Source of the DNA: Labyrinthula sp. Ha | Taxonomy: Eukaryota > Sar > Bigyra > Labyrinthulida > Labyrinthulaceae | DNA length: 64,000 nt | Direction of reading: 5' to 3' | NCBI GenBank assembly: GCA_015227615.1 | Contig: JAALGZ010000046.1 | Coordinates: 1-64,000, forward strand | Shown: positions 12,173 through 23,500 of the stretch, piece by piece | Layout: every line of letters starts with the position of its first letter | Numbering within the stretch: position 1 is the first letter of the stretch | Position numbers and translations under genes: made by a program | The notes under the pieces: generated by a model | Databases searched by the model: none | What the model was told of the DNA's origin: nothing | What the model saw: only the letters and a program-made list of their open reading frames with translations

Positions 12173-13101
12173 ATGGAATCAATTAAAGAAATGTATCTTC
12201 CCTTATTTACTCATGTCTAGGATCGAATCAGGTGACCACTACACAGCTCTTCAAAGTGTAAAGGCTAAAATATCCCGCTCAAAGAAATCAAAACCTGCAA
12301 ACCGCCCTAAAACCCTCGATCTCGCCTTTGCCACGTCAAAACTTCTTCTTGATGCCCAACAACCAAACTCTTCTCAAGAAATTATCAACGATACTTTAGA
12401 GTTTCTTCTATCTACAAAAACTCTACCTTCTGAACCCGTATTAAAATCTCTTTCAACTTCTCTTTCATATTTTCTTATTTCTCATCCAAATAATCCCCAG
12501 GTGGCAAAGATGACATTGAAATTAACAGAGAAAGCAAATGAGTGGCTTGAAACAACCAATAAGAGTTCAACACGAAAGCATCCAATGCTCCAAAAGGTTT
12601 CAGGAGATTGCTATGCAGAAATAGGTATATTTTGGACAGATTATCATTTAGTTAGGGAAGACTGGTAAAGCTGTTGAAGCATATGTAGAAAGTATAGAAA
12701 CAAAAGAAGACTTGGATGAGTTGTTGGAATTTATTCTTGTGAAGATTAAGGTTCCAAGCGAGGTAGTTGTTCATATGGCAAGTTCTGTTTTGCTGCTCTT
12801 AGCTCGTGCAAATTTAAAGGATGCTAATTATCTTTTTAAGACTTTTCAAGAAAAGAAGCTGCCGAAGAACAAAGCGATGGAGCCCTTGAAAAATTTCTTG
12901 GAGTTTCTCTTACTGACACTTGAAAGAGATGCTAAGCCTTTATTCTTGACTCTGAGAGAAAAGTATCAAAAAATCCTTCGAATTGATCCTAATTTAAATA
13001 AAACACTTGATAAAATTGGAAAGCGATTTTATAATATAGAGATCCAGCAGCAGCAAAGCAACGATATGATGCAGAACATGATGCGCATGTTTAGTGGTTA
13101 G
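12173..13101 (+). CDS. GET4: GET4/TRC35-like guided-entry-of-tail-anchored-protein factor
   Basis: Helical-repeat cytosolic protein that in other eukaryotes bridges Get5/Ubl4A or BAG6 to the Get3 ATPase, delivering tail-anchored membrane proteins to the ER. Three exons (12173-12192, 12221-12624, 12656-13101) give 289 residues, close to the family length. Recognisable are the N-terminal IESGDHYTAL (GDYYEA in animals), the central KHPMLQK block, the NFLEFLLLTLERDA helix and the C-terminal LNKTLDKIGKRFYNIE followed by a Met-rich NMMRMFSG tail, as in GET4. I prefer the start at 12173 over the ATG at 12213: it adds MESIKEM in the same helix, and the intervening 28-nt GTAT...TAG intron has exactly the form of the others. 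The stop overlaps that of the convergent gene by two bases. Confidence 0.85.
12193..12220 (+). other. 28-nt mini-intron 1 of GET4
   Basis: Begins GTATCT and ends TCTAG; phase 2. It includes the ATG at 12213 that would otherwise look like the start codon. Support is its fit to the GTAT...TAG pattern and a continuous helical N-terminus after removal; there is no transcript evidence. Confidence 0.7.
12625..12655 (+). other. 31-nt mini-intron 2 of GET4
   Basis: Begins GTATAT and ends GTTAG; phase 1. A closer AG at 12650-12651 would give the wrong frame; using the second TAG restores AEIGKTGKAVEAY and the downstream GET4 helices. Confidence 0.85.
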
Positions 13102-13412
13102 AGTAAAAATATATCTTCATCTTGTCTCTTCAAAACTTTATATGAACTTGGTTCTTGTAGTGCATCATTAAGTTGCTTCATCTGTTCTTTATAATAAGGA
13201 GTTTCAAACCATGAGTTCAAATGTCTGAGACTTTCCCATTCGGTGAGTATTAAATATGAATCAGGTTTATTCAAATCACGCATTATTTCACCCCCAAGAA
13301 AACCAGTTTGTTTGACAACAGATTTTTCAATATCTTTCATTATCGTACGAACAAGTTGTTCTCTTCCTGGAACCATTAAGCGCTCAGAAAGAACTCTTAT
13401 TCTACTTGCCAT
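13098..13412 (-). CDS. Antibiotic biosynthesis monooxygenase (ABM)-fold protein
   Basis: Small protein of 104 residues of the dimeric alpha+beta barrel (ABM) superfamily. The diagnostic stretch is TGFLGGEIMRD, then SYLILTEWESLRHLNSW and FETPYYKEQ, which matches the central two strands and helix of ABM proteins. Members include quinone-forming monooxygenases and heme-degrading IsdG-like enzymes; nothing here fixes the substrate. No targeting signal or membrane segment is seen. It is convergent with GET4 (stops overlapping at 13098-13101) and divergent from the next gene, with 178 bases between the two starts. That gap holds a palindrome-like ATTTGGGCTATAT element (reverse strand, about 13512-13528) also found upstream of the CASP-like gene. 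Confidence 0.8.
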   Translation of the reverse strand: MASRIRVLSERLMVPGREQLVRTIMKDIEKSVVKQTGFLGGEIMRDLNKPDSYLILTEWESLRHLNSWFETPYYKEQMKQLNDALQEPSSYKVLKRQDEDIFLL

Positions 13413-13590
13413 TTTATCCCTTCAATACACACTCAACATATACTTATACTTCAACCAATGAATTTCAATTATTTAACCAATCAATTCTTTACACGATTCA
13501 ATTACGAATAATGGGACATATAGCCCAAATATAGCAGTTCAACGGAAGAAAAACGTTACAAACAAAATAAACAACTTTTGTTTCTATATC
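13413..13590. promoter_or_regulatory. Bidirectional promoter region with ATTTGGGCYATAT element
   Basis: Short gap between two divergent genes. On the minus strand it contains ATTTGGGCTATATGTCCCAT; the CASP-like gene has ATTTGGGCCATATAGCCCAT 13 bases before its start codon. The two 20-mers differ at three positions and their cores are nearly palindromic. A promoter or initiator role is inferred from position only. Confidence 0.4.
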
Positions 13591-14844
13591 ATGAAATTTA
13601 ATAATATAAAAGAAGATACTTCAAGAAACACATCTTCCAAATCAATTTCAAATGTTTATATATCTCCAACTGATGATACAAAGTTTCTTGCATATCTTCA
13701 AAGTTCTTTGGAAAAGAAACATGACAAGCAATTGGTTGCACAAGTTGTTCAAAGTTTTTATCCATGGAAGACAAATATTATTTTATATTCATCAATGAAA
13801 GCATCTATTCTTCAAGATTTGGATGACTTAATATACGCAGAAACTACGGTCAGGTTACCTTTTAGAACTCTTTTCATTTACATTGACACTTTCCTTTTCA
13901 CAACAGCTGAAGAACTTCAACTTCATATCAAGCTTAAACTATTTTCTCTTCTTCAACAAATTAAATCTTCAAAAATTTCGATTTCTCCAGAAAAACCTCA
14001 AACAAATTCTAAATATCAAGAAACTGTTTCAGAAACTATTCAAAGTAACCAACTCTTCTTTGCACAACTATTTTCTTCAAAACAAGTTCCCTCTATACCT
14101 CCTCCTTCACCACAAATTTCTACATCAAAGAATTCTTTTTTAAAAGATTATTTTAATTTTTTTAAACGAAAAGATTTTTTTTCTTGTTTTTTACAGTTGA
14201 TGTCAGAAATTAATTTAGCCGCTGGAGAAAAAGTGTTGAAGATTTGGTTTTGTTTTGATAAAGAAAAAGTAGATTTGAATTGGTTAAAGGAGTTGAATAG
14301 TTTTCAAGTTCGAAAAAATTTTTTATTTCAATATACGATATGTTGTGCTGATTTTAGTTTCCACCCTAAATTTGAACCTTTTACTTTGTTGTCTGCGAGT
14401 GCTAAGCCAATTTCTTCTTCTTGTTGTGTTCAAGAAAATATTTCTGAAGATAAATTTTTTGCTTGTCTTTCAGAAGAAGAATGTTGCCTTTTATTATCAA
14501 CACTTCTTTTATCTTATAACTCAAAAAACTTTAATAAAAACTTATTCTCAAAAAAAGTTTATAAAACACCTCGATTAAGAAATACACATTTACCAAAATA
14601 TATTTCTTTTACTCAATTAAAACCTTTTTGTCTTCAAATTAGTGAATTTATATTTTTAAAGGAAATAAAATTTAATTGGAAACAAAGCTTATTATTCTTA
14701 GTTAAAAGAAGAATGCTTCACAAAACAAAAAGTGGTGTTTTTTATTGTTTACTTGATCCACTTTATCTTGAAAAAATAATTCAACAAAAACTAAAAATGT
14801 TTCAACTTAAAGAATACATAGAGAATAAAGACTTATTAGTTTAG
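13591..14844 (+). CDS. Unrecognised 417-residue protein, possible C-terminal winged helix
   Basis: I do not recognise this protein. It is intronless with no signal peptide or clear membrane span. The N-terminal 110 residues alternate hydrophobic strands and helices (NIILYSS, FRTLFIYIDTFLF), somewhat like a Rossmann or vWA-type fold. A Ser/Pro/Gln-rich linker lies around residues 130-180. The central part has KVLKIWFCFDKEKVDLNWL. The last 90 residues, ending SLLFLVKRRMLHKTKSGVFYCLLDP, look like a winged-helix DNA- or protein-binding domain by helix and turn spacing. Phe, Ser and Lys are abundant, as expected from the AT content. The gene is divergent from the ABM gene and ends only eight bases from the stop of the convergent downstream gene, so it is embedded in a compact, clearly genic cluster. 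Confidence 0.75.
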   Translation: MKFNNIKEDTSRNTSSKSISNVYISPTDDTKFLAYLQSSLEKKHDKQLVAQVVQSFYPWKTNIILYSSMKASILQDLDDLIYAETTVRLPFRTLFIYIDTFLFTTAEELQLHIKLKLFSLLQQIKSSKISISPEKPQTNSKYQETVSETIQSNQLFFAQLFSSKQVPSIPPPSPQISTSKNSFLKDYFNFFKRKDFFSCFLQLMSEINLAAGEKVLKIWFCFDKEKVDLNWLKELNSFQVRKNFLFQYTICCADFSFHPKFEPFTLLSASAKPISSSCCVQENISEDKFFACLSEEECCLLLSTLLLSYNSKNFNKNLFSKKVYKTPRLRNTHLPKYISFTQLKPFCLQISEFIFLKEIKFNWKQSLLFLVKRRMLHKTKSGVFYCLLDPLYLEKIIQQKLKMFQLKEYIENKDLLV

Positions 14845-14852
14845 TATCAAGT

Positions 14853-15923
14853 TCAACATATAATAAATTTCCCATTGAAGAATTTCTCTTTTATCTTTTG
14901 TTTTACTTCTGGATCAGCTTCATCACTGAACTCTAAATTAGTTAAAGCAAGTCTTACAGCTTGAAATTTTTCCATCAAACTATCAAAAATCACAGTTAAA
15001 TTGTATTCAATCTCCCAATAATTTTTACCATCTTGACCTTTTTGTCTTAAAACTGCTTCTCTTCTTGTATGACTTACTTCAACTAATCTTTCATCTAAAC
15101 GAACACTTATTCTCCATCCGTTATCATGTATATCTTTTGTCAAATGTTCAATACCTAAATCTAATTTTCTTCTAATCTCTTCAATAGCATACACAATTAC
15201 ACTTAGATGCATAAAACTCAATACTCCTTTTACACTTTCCAACACATGATAAGCAAGTTCTAAATCTTCTTCACAATATTTTTCACCTAAATCTCTTTTT
15301 GATCCATCAGAATCAAGATTTGAGTTTTCTCGTAATAGCATTTCAGGATCTTCATCAAGAAAACTTAGTTTGTCTGATATAGACATAGGAGCAAAGACTT
15401 TTGATAAACCTTTCATTGCTTCTTCTAATGACATATCTTTAGAGTCAAGACAATTACTTAAGTAAGTACACATCTCTTTACATAAAGAGTTATCAATTGG
15501 TCTTCTTCCTGCTTTTTTATTTGCATGAAAAAAGAATTCTATAAGGACTTTTATAGTATGAAATATCTGCAGTAATTGTCTATTGTGTTTATCAGGGAAT
15601 TCTTCATCTGAAAAAATCATTCCTGGATCAACGACTTGTTTAGGTTTATTCTCCTTTGTAAATTCAAGTTGAATTATATGAGCTACTCTTATTAAATCTC
15701 GATATTTTCTTTCAATAAGTTCTTTTTCATAAATGTGTGTTTTTAGCGTGTCAAAAAGCGGCTCTGGTTTAGCGGCTTTTTCTTCAAAGGTCTGTTTTCC
15801 ACTTGGAGATGAACGCATACGGGAAAATGGTGATGATGCCATAGGGGAAAATATTGCTAAGGAAGTTCTACGTGATATAGCTCGTGGTTTACGCATTATT
15901 TTTGTAGCTATTTGAGAATTCAT
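14853..15923 (-). CDS. Unrecognised 356-residue protein
   Basis: No family recognised. The first 60 residues are basic and rich in Ser, Arg and Met (KPRAISRRTS, SSPFSRMRSSPSG), probably disordered and perhaps phosphorylated or a targeting region. The rest is mostly helical (residues 70-260) and ends in a compact region with alternating strands: NGWRISVRLDERLVEVSHTRR followed by YWEIEYNLTVIFDS, which reads as an antiparallel beta sheet. No transmembrane segment. The start at 15923 is the first ATG in frame; a second Met nine codons later is also possible. It converges on the upstream neighbour with an eight-base gap. Intronless. Its composition matches a real gene rather than a chance frame. 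Confidence 0.7.
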   Translation of the reverse strand: MNSQIATKIMRKPRAISRRTSLAIFSPMASSPFSRMRSSPSGKQTFEEKAAKPEPLFDTLKTHIYEKELIERKYRDLIRVAHIIQLEFTKENKPKQVVDPGMIFSDEEFPDKHNRQLLQIFHTIKVLIEFFFHANKKAGRRPIDNSLCKEMCTYLSNCLDSKDMSLEEAMKGLSKVFAPMSISDKLSFLDEDPEMLLRENSNLDSDGSKRDLGEKYCEEDLELAYHVLESVKGVLSFMHLSVIVYAIEEIRRKLDLGIEHLTKDIHDNGWRISVRLDERLVEVSHTRREAVLRQKGQDGKNYWEIEYNLTVIFDSLMEKFQAVRLALTNLEFSDEADPEVKQKIKEKFFNGKFIIC

Positions 15924-17508
15924 TCTTGTATTTGTTTGTTTTGTATTCAATCCGATGTTGTTTTAGAATGTCCGATTCGAACAGATTTTGGGACATGCAG
16001 TTTGTCCGTTGGCTGTGCTCTTATGGGACGACAAAAATAAACATCGCGACCTTAGATAAAGGAGAAAAAGAATAAAAGAAATCTTAAAGTAATTGTTTTT
16101 ATTAAAGAAGTAATATTATAAAAGATATAATTTTATCATATAAAGTGTTAGTTTTCTTGGATAAATTGTTTTCTATGAAACATGAAAATGTTGTATAACT
16201 ACGTCTATAACTAATATAATACTTGTTACTGAATGACCGTGTCTGTATTGAACATTGAGAAATTGTAGGAGTCGAGGTACAGTTTTCTATTCCAGAGAAG
16301 AAAAGACTTGACAAAGTGCTTTTTCATCTTTGTTTAGGTCTCAAGAGATATAGTGTCTCCAAAGCTGTATAGATCTTACACTTAGTTTGTTTTCCTTTTC
16401 CACAATGAAGACTACCTTTTAGTATACTTCTTTTCTTACATAAATCCAAAGCCACTGGGGTTAAAGCTTATAGTAACATGGAAATATGACGTATGGTTAT
16501 CTTGTCAGAGCTAGCTACGTTTATTAACCTTGAGTCATTTTGTTAAATTATTTATTTCAACCTATGCTTAAATTTCCATTGGAAAGATTGGAGTTAGATG
16601 TATAATAGTACAAGATTTAGACCAAGGAGCTGAGTTATTACTACAGCTAAGAACAAAGTCTGTAGGTTATGAATATTCGTAGAATTCCAAAGACGAACGG
16701 CTCTCAAAGTAATTGATTTGCGTATTCTCTTGTTATAGTTTAACAGTAGACATGCTTAGTTTTGGTATTGGATTGAAATTAAGTACACTGTTCGTTTTCC
16801 AACAAAACTCACCGATAGGAAAAATAAAACCACTATTCCTCAAACTTTACGGTTTTAGTTAATAGTTCGATCTTTTAATTCAAAAAGATTACTATTTTTC
16901 ACAAAACAACTAAGAGTTTGAGGCTTCAATCAAGTAAGTAATGTAACTGGAATCTTTGATTCAGTGAAGGTACGGCTCCTTATTACATATGTAAAGAGTT
17001 AAAGACTAATCCAATAAGCCTTTTCTACCTTGAAACCATCATCTATTTACCATATGTTCTCGAGTAGCTACAATAAAAAGCGAAACTGCATTTTAGGAAC
17101 AAATAGTAGAATCATGGTAACCCTTTTGTCCCTTGAATTAAGAAGAACCTAGTTAAAAGTAAAAATTTTAATAGCTTTTTTGCAATTATGAAAGTAGCTT
17201 TTTTTGGAAACTATGTCTTGCAACATTTCTAATCTCTTTAGTTAATCAATTAACAGTAGGCGTATATTATTCGTGCTTCCAGTAAGTAAATCTGGAATAA
17301 GGCACCATTAAGTAAAGTTAGAGTCCTATCTGAGTAAAGGTAACAAAAATACATTGTTCAACTCATGTTTTACAAAAAGAACCATTCACCGCATAAATCG
17401 GCAACAAGAATACAAGAACGGTTATACAGCAAAATTCAGGCCAGGATGGTGACATACAAATGCCTCATATTCAATGATCAGAAACTGAAAAAATTTAACT
17501 GTTATTTC
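15924..17508. other. Intergenic spacer before the copia element
   Basis: No gene seen in about 1.6 kb of AT-rich DNA. The last five bases (17504-17508, ATTTC) are the left target-site duplication of the copia element that follows. Confidence 0.6.
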
Positions 17509-17649
17509 TGAGAAGAAGACGTTTGGGAACTAACCAGAGGGTAGTGTAGGTATTTCTAGACCGTAATGTTAATACAGTACACGGTAATAAGTACAAAACC
17601 TAAACGTTAAAACCAACATATAATATATTTACGAAATAATAAGTTAACA
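17509..17649 (+). repeat. 5' LTR of copia element 1
   Basis: 141 bp, TG...CA, differing from the 3' copy at two positions. Immediately preceded by ATTTC (17504-17508). Confidence 0.93.
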
Positions 17650-20354
17650 GGTTAACAGCCCCTTCTCTAGCAACATGAATGGAACTAAAAAATAACATCC
17701 GCCCTTTGGAAGGAAGGGCAGACTATAGTCTGTGGAAAGCATGTATTAATGCTTACCTAATTGAAAAAGACCTTGAAAAACACCTCGAGGCACAGAAACA
17801 AAAACTTGCTGACATGGAACGTGGAAAAGTAGAACTAACAGCGACAGAAAAGAAGGCAAACGCCAAAATAGTTGGTATCATTATCACCAGGATCACTCCC
17901 GAAGTTTATCTCAGAATAGAGAGCATAACTTTAGCATATGAGATGCTCCAAACAATTGAGAAATGGTTTACTATAGATAAGTGACAACAGAAAAACCTAC
18001 TAAGGAAACAACTCGACAAGCCAAAGGGAGATACGTGGTGTCAGAAACTGGAATCCTTCAGGACAGCTACAATCAGGTTAGAAAACCACGGATATGCCAT
18101 AGATGCGGAAGACAAGGTGGAAAAACTCCTAAATATTGTGAAACATAGAAAAGTTGAACTTTTTGAGGTACTAGTTCAGACAAGAAGAGATGAATACGAC
18201 TTTGACAAAATATACACTCAACTTTTCATGATTTCTTCAGAAATTGATGCAACTGCAATAGAGGCAAAGCAAAAAGTTAAATCAATGCCGAAGAAAGTGC
18301 ACCAAAACAATCACTGTAAACACAATAACAAGAACAGTTATCATAACAAGTATTGTAAAACCTGCAGAAAATATGGGCACCGAGATATTGACGAGCACTG
18401 TAAGACCTGCAAGAAATATGGTCATAAAGCCGAAGACTGTGTCAAGAAGGAAAGAAACAACATGGCAACCTACAATAGTGAAAAGCAAGGAAAACAAGAA
18501 AATAAATTACAATACATATATGACGAAGAGGAAAATGAAAACGAAGAAACTGACTCCGATGAGGAAGTTTCGAATATAGCAATGATGGAAATAGAACAGC
18601 TTAAACAAAAAGAAACGCTACTTCTAATTCAAAAACAGGATTCATCCAAAACTAAAAACAAAATGAAACAAGCCAAAAACGGATCAGAAAAGAAGACCAA
18701 GTCACACGTTTTCTACATTGATTCTGGAGTATCGTGCAATATTGTATGGAAGAACATGGCTAAATATCTCACCAATGTAAGAAGCATACCTGAGAGAAGG
18801 ATAAAAGGAATAGCTGGCTGTGCAGAAGCATCTCTAATTGGTAACATGGAACTAAATATCGATCCACACAACACTCTGAAACTAAAAGAGACACTGATTC
18901 TATCAAAAGACAAGAAGTTTGTAATAATCTCAATACGAAGGCTAATGGAAAAAGGATATATATGTATCTTTGAATACAAAAGGCTTAACATCTTCAAGAA
19001 GAATCAGCTTCTTGTTTCAGCATCTAAATGCAGCAACAACCTATATAGGGTAAAATTTCAAATGAAAAATGACCTAAAATCCATGAATATAAATTACTCT
19101 TTCCTGTGGCACAAACTCTTTGGTCATCCAAACGACCAAACGCTCACGAACACAGTGAATTACTATCATATCAGGGACAAAAATATAAAACACCCGATAT
19201 TCTGTGAAAGTTATTCCAAAGCCAAAGCAACTAAGAACAGTATCTCAAAACATAGGTTAGAACTCCCAGACACACCGTTTGAAAGAATTTACTGCGATAT
19301 TGTAACCGTCCCCACAACGGGAACCAACGGGGAGAAAGGATTTATCTTGCTTATGGACAGCTACTCAAAATATAAAATTCTAGAAAACTATAAAAAGAAG
19401 AAAAACATACCGGACATATTCATCAAACTACTGCTAAAGTTAATGACGTTCATAGAGTTCAAGATTCGAACAGTATACATGGACAAAGGCGTAGAATTCA
19501 CAAGCGAGAAAGTAGAGAACTTCTGTTCCAAAACAACATCTAAACACGTTTCAGTGTAACGAGCACTCCGCAACTCAACGGAACAGCGGAACGTGCAAAT
19601 AGAGTTGTATTAACAATGGTGAGAACACTGCTGGTTAATTCAAAACTTCTGAAGAGGTATTGAATTCGTGCAACCAAAAGAGCAGTTTACCTACTTAACA
19701 TACTACCAATATCCAGAATTGGTATTTCCCCAATGAAATAATCAACGGAAATAAAAAGGAACTACAAAATGATTTCATTTTCGGACAAGAAGTATATTAT
19801 GTAGACGAAAAGGTACCCTCTAAAATACACCCAACTGCTGGGAAAGCAATTTACCTCGGAGAAAACGAGGATACAGTAGAATCTATACTCCTGGACCACG
19901 AGACGAGAAAAGTAATCCTCTCAAGAAACCTAAAAGATATAACACGAGCTGGAAAATTACAATATAGAAGAAAATATGGGGACCCAGCCAAAACGAAACA
20001 GACAATACAAGAACAACTATTGAAGAATCCAACTTTAACAGCTTCTAAGGAAATAAGAAAAGAGTTTGAAAACATCAGAAATGAACCAGTTGAAGAAAAC
20101 CCTGAACATTGGGTAAGAAGATCGCCTCGTCTTCTGAAGAAGGCAGAGACGCATCCTACAAAAACAGCCTTATTCACATTAGCAGTACATTTGAATGAAG
20201 CAAAAATACAACCAGAAAACATCCATCTAGCTAAAAAGATAAAAAAAGCAAACCATACCAAGGAACTTCGATAATATTCAACACTTTGCACACAAGAATG
20301 AATAGTACAAAGCATATGACAAGGAATATAATAAATCCTTGACCATCGGAGAGT

Positions 20355-20577
20355 TGTCCTTCCCATAAGGACCACACATGTATCCTATCTGGGCATTGGA
20401 ACAGTTATCTAGGCTTTGGAACACTTTATTGGGCACTGCTATAAATAAGTCCTAGTATGACGTGGCGGCTTGGATATGTTACCAGCTCTCTGTAATAGTT
20501 TGTAAATAATATACTTAATCGTTAAATTGAAGGAATCGAGTTCAGTAAGTTTCAAAATCTTATCCTAGGTAGAAACA
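20355..20577 (+). repeat. 5' LTR of the chromovirus
   Basis: 223 bp, TGTCC...AAACA, one difference from the 3' LTR at 28148-28370. Confidence 0.95.
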
Positions 20578-23500
20578 TATCTCGAGATACGTGCTGAAAT
20601 GAACACTGAAAATCAGGAAAATACCACTATGCCTTCAAGTGGACCAGGCACGATCGCTGAAGAGGGCACAAGCGCACAAGAAGACACCCCTAACCAGCCT
20701 CAAGATATCGACTCATCAAATACATCTGGATGTCCCTCGGCAGCCAATCGAAATACTTCTTCCACTACTCCTACTAATCGCCCTCGTTCTTCACGTAGTT
20801 CACCTGACGCCGATCTGCTGGGTACCGATGCTTTGGAACAACTTCGCCTATCTCAGCGGGAGCGTAGGGCATTTGACCGCGCGGAGAAACTCTTTGAGGA
20901 AAGATTAAATAGTCTTAGAGCAAGAGAGGCTGCAGCAAAGGAAACGGAAGAGCGTTTGACAAGGTGGTCACAGTCCCTAGCTGAGCAGGAAGCGGCAGGG
21001 GCTCAAGAAAAACCATCTGAAACAGACGCTGAGGATAGACCAAAGGAAGGTGAAGGTGACGCTGTTTCTAGCTCTGGATCATTTCAAACAGCTACGACAA
21101 GAGAACAGGCTGTTCCAGAGGTCAAGACAGAGACTGCTGAAAAACCTATTCCGACTGAAAAACCATCAAAACAACCCTCTGGAGCTTCTGCTTATTGGGC
21201 TAAATACGACGAACTTCGTTCTAACTTTTCAGGGCCACCTGGCCTAGACAGTTGGTCAGAAACAGCAAGTTTATTCGCAGATAGGAACAAATACAAACAG
21301 AAGTTTGAGCGTGAAATACCGCCTCTTGCGGTGGAAAATAGCGCCAACTCTGGACTCCCTTATGTAAAATTCGCAGCCCCTGAAAAATCGAAGAACTGAC
21401 GTATGAGGCTATCGCTTCTTTTGTACATGAATTTAACAACCTGAAGACAAATGTCCCTTCGTTGAGTGCATGCGGACTTTTATCAAGAGAAGTGGCAGAC
21501 ACCCTATATTTAAGAGGGGTTGATATCAAAAGCTCGAGCTGTATTTTAAGATACTTCACCAGACACTTACGCCAATTTGAAAAACTGGAGAAAAGGAGAA
21601 TGCTAGTCAACTTAAAAACGAAATTGAAATGGGTATCTACAAATAAGAATCCCATTGAACAGATATATCACTTTTTTGATGAGGTTCTTAAATTACTTAA
21701 ACATCTAAGCCCAGAAGAAAGAAAGAAGCCTCAGAAGAGAATTATAAAAACAATATTGGAAAAGCTTCCAACAAGCTTCGACATTACTTATGATGAACTT
21801 ACAATGCTAGGTAGAGATGTTGACATAGCGGAATTAAAATCAATCCTCCTTTCAAGATGGTTTGTGCTGGAGAAGAAGTCTTCAAAACAGGAGGGAACTA
21901 TGAAGTTAATACCAGGCAGAAAGGATAAGAAATATAATAGGAACAAAGCAAAAGAGATGCCGATGATAGCTTACAGGATCAAGGTATTCAGAATTGGAGG
22001 GGAAGCAAAGGATATTTCTTTAATGGCATTTGACGCAAAAACGAAAGAATATGTACAAGTTCATCACCTTGCAGACACTGGAGCTGATAGAAACATAACC
22101 AGTTTAAAAGCCATCCGAAGATTCGCGTTGAAGGAGGAGGATCCCTTATTCGTTAAAGAAGTCGAATTTTCTGACAAGACAGTGAAGAAAGTCGCAAAAG
22201 TAGTTACGGCCAAGATAAACTTACACAGGATAACGACGAATTGGATTTGGGAAAGCAGAGATTCTTCTGTATTGATAGCAGTTCGTGGGATGAGTTGATA
22301 GTGGGCGACAAGACTTTAAAGAGGTTCAACATCACGTTGAATCTAAAGGATGCGAAGAAACCACAGGAAAAATAGGAAACTGGTAGGAAGAAAAGTCTTA
22401 CTTCTGTACCTCAGAATATAAATTAGAAGTGGTTGGACAGGATCAAAGTGTTGTTATTCGCTGATTCAAGTCTCGAAGCATTTAAGGAAAATATCCTCAA
22501 TGATATAAATAGTTACCAGATGATTGCAGTTGAAATAAACGAAGCAAGCTGGTATTGGATATTTGAAAAATTATACGCAAACAAGTTCAGGTTAGCGGAA
22601 AATATATTATATAGAAGTTCTCAACCCAAAGAAGAAATAGCGTTCGAGGAGCAAGGTCAGTCAAAATTGAAGACAGTCAAGATGCTTAGACGTTCGTTGC
22701 TATTCTTAAAAGAGGGCTTCAAGATGAACTTTGGACACCAACGCAATAACGATGTTCATCTAGAGGTAGATGATGTTAACACGCTGCTCAAAACAATTAT
22801 TTCTGAAATGTTAAATGGTCAAGATGTGAAGTATAAAGTACACGTTTCCTCTCAAAAGGCAAAGGTTCCGAAGAAGTCGCAACCAGTTGTTCGTAAAGTA
22901 AATGCCATTCCCATAGAAGAGGTGAATACACATCATTTTGTGAAGCCTGAAGAGAATAATCCCGTCAACATTCTCCCCATCGCGATTACAAATGTCGTAG
23001 ATAATATTCCAGAAGAGCTCAATGAGTTTGGGATAGGGGAAGGGAATATTTTTGAATCACAAGAAAGAGAGCTTATAGACGAGATGATAAATCAAAAGTT
23101 GGATGAATCAATCTTTAATCAGGATCAGAAGAAAGAAATCGAAAAATTAATAAGGAAGTACCCGAAGTCATGGGGGTTAAAACAATCAAACGCTCGCATG
23201 AACTTGTTAAACCCGATCCATGTCGATCTTAAACCGGGATACAAAATCCTTAGGTCAGATGGATATCATCAAAGTCCAGAGGCTGAGGAATTTTTAGAAC
23301 TCAAATTTAAAAGCTTACAAGAAGCGGGCATAGTTGAACGAAGCACAAACCCAGTTTGGGGACACCCAGTTTTCGTCGTTCCAAAAAAGATGAAAACGCC
23401 TCAAGGGTGGCTAGATTATTCAGAAGAGGAGAAGGAGAAGTGAAGAGTGGACAACCTACTCAACAGGTTTAGAATGGTAGCAAATATGATTCGTTTGAAC

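Noticed and set aside
15965-16050. Possible tRNA (GATTCGAAC-like T-loop)
   Set aside because: No matching acceptor, D or anticodon stem could be folded around it.
20020-20274. 84-codon frame as an independent host gene
   Set aside because: Lies inside copia element 1 after its integrase and is part of that element.
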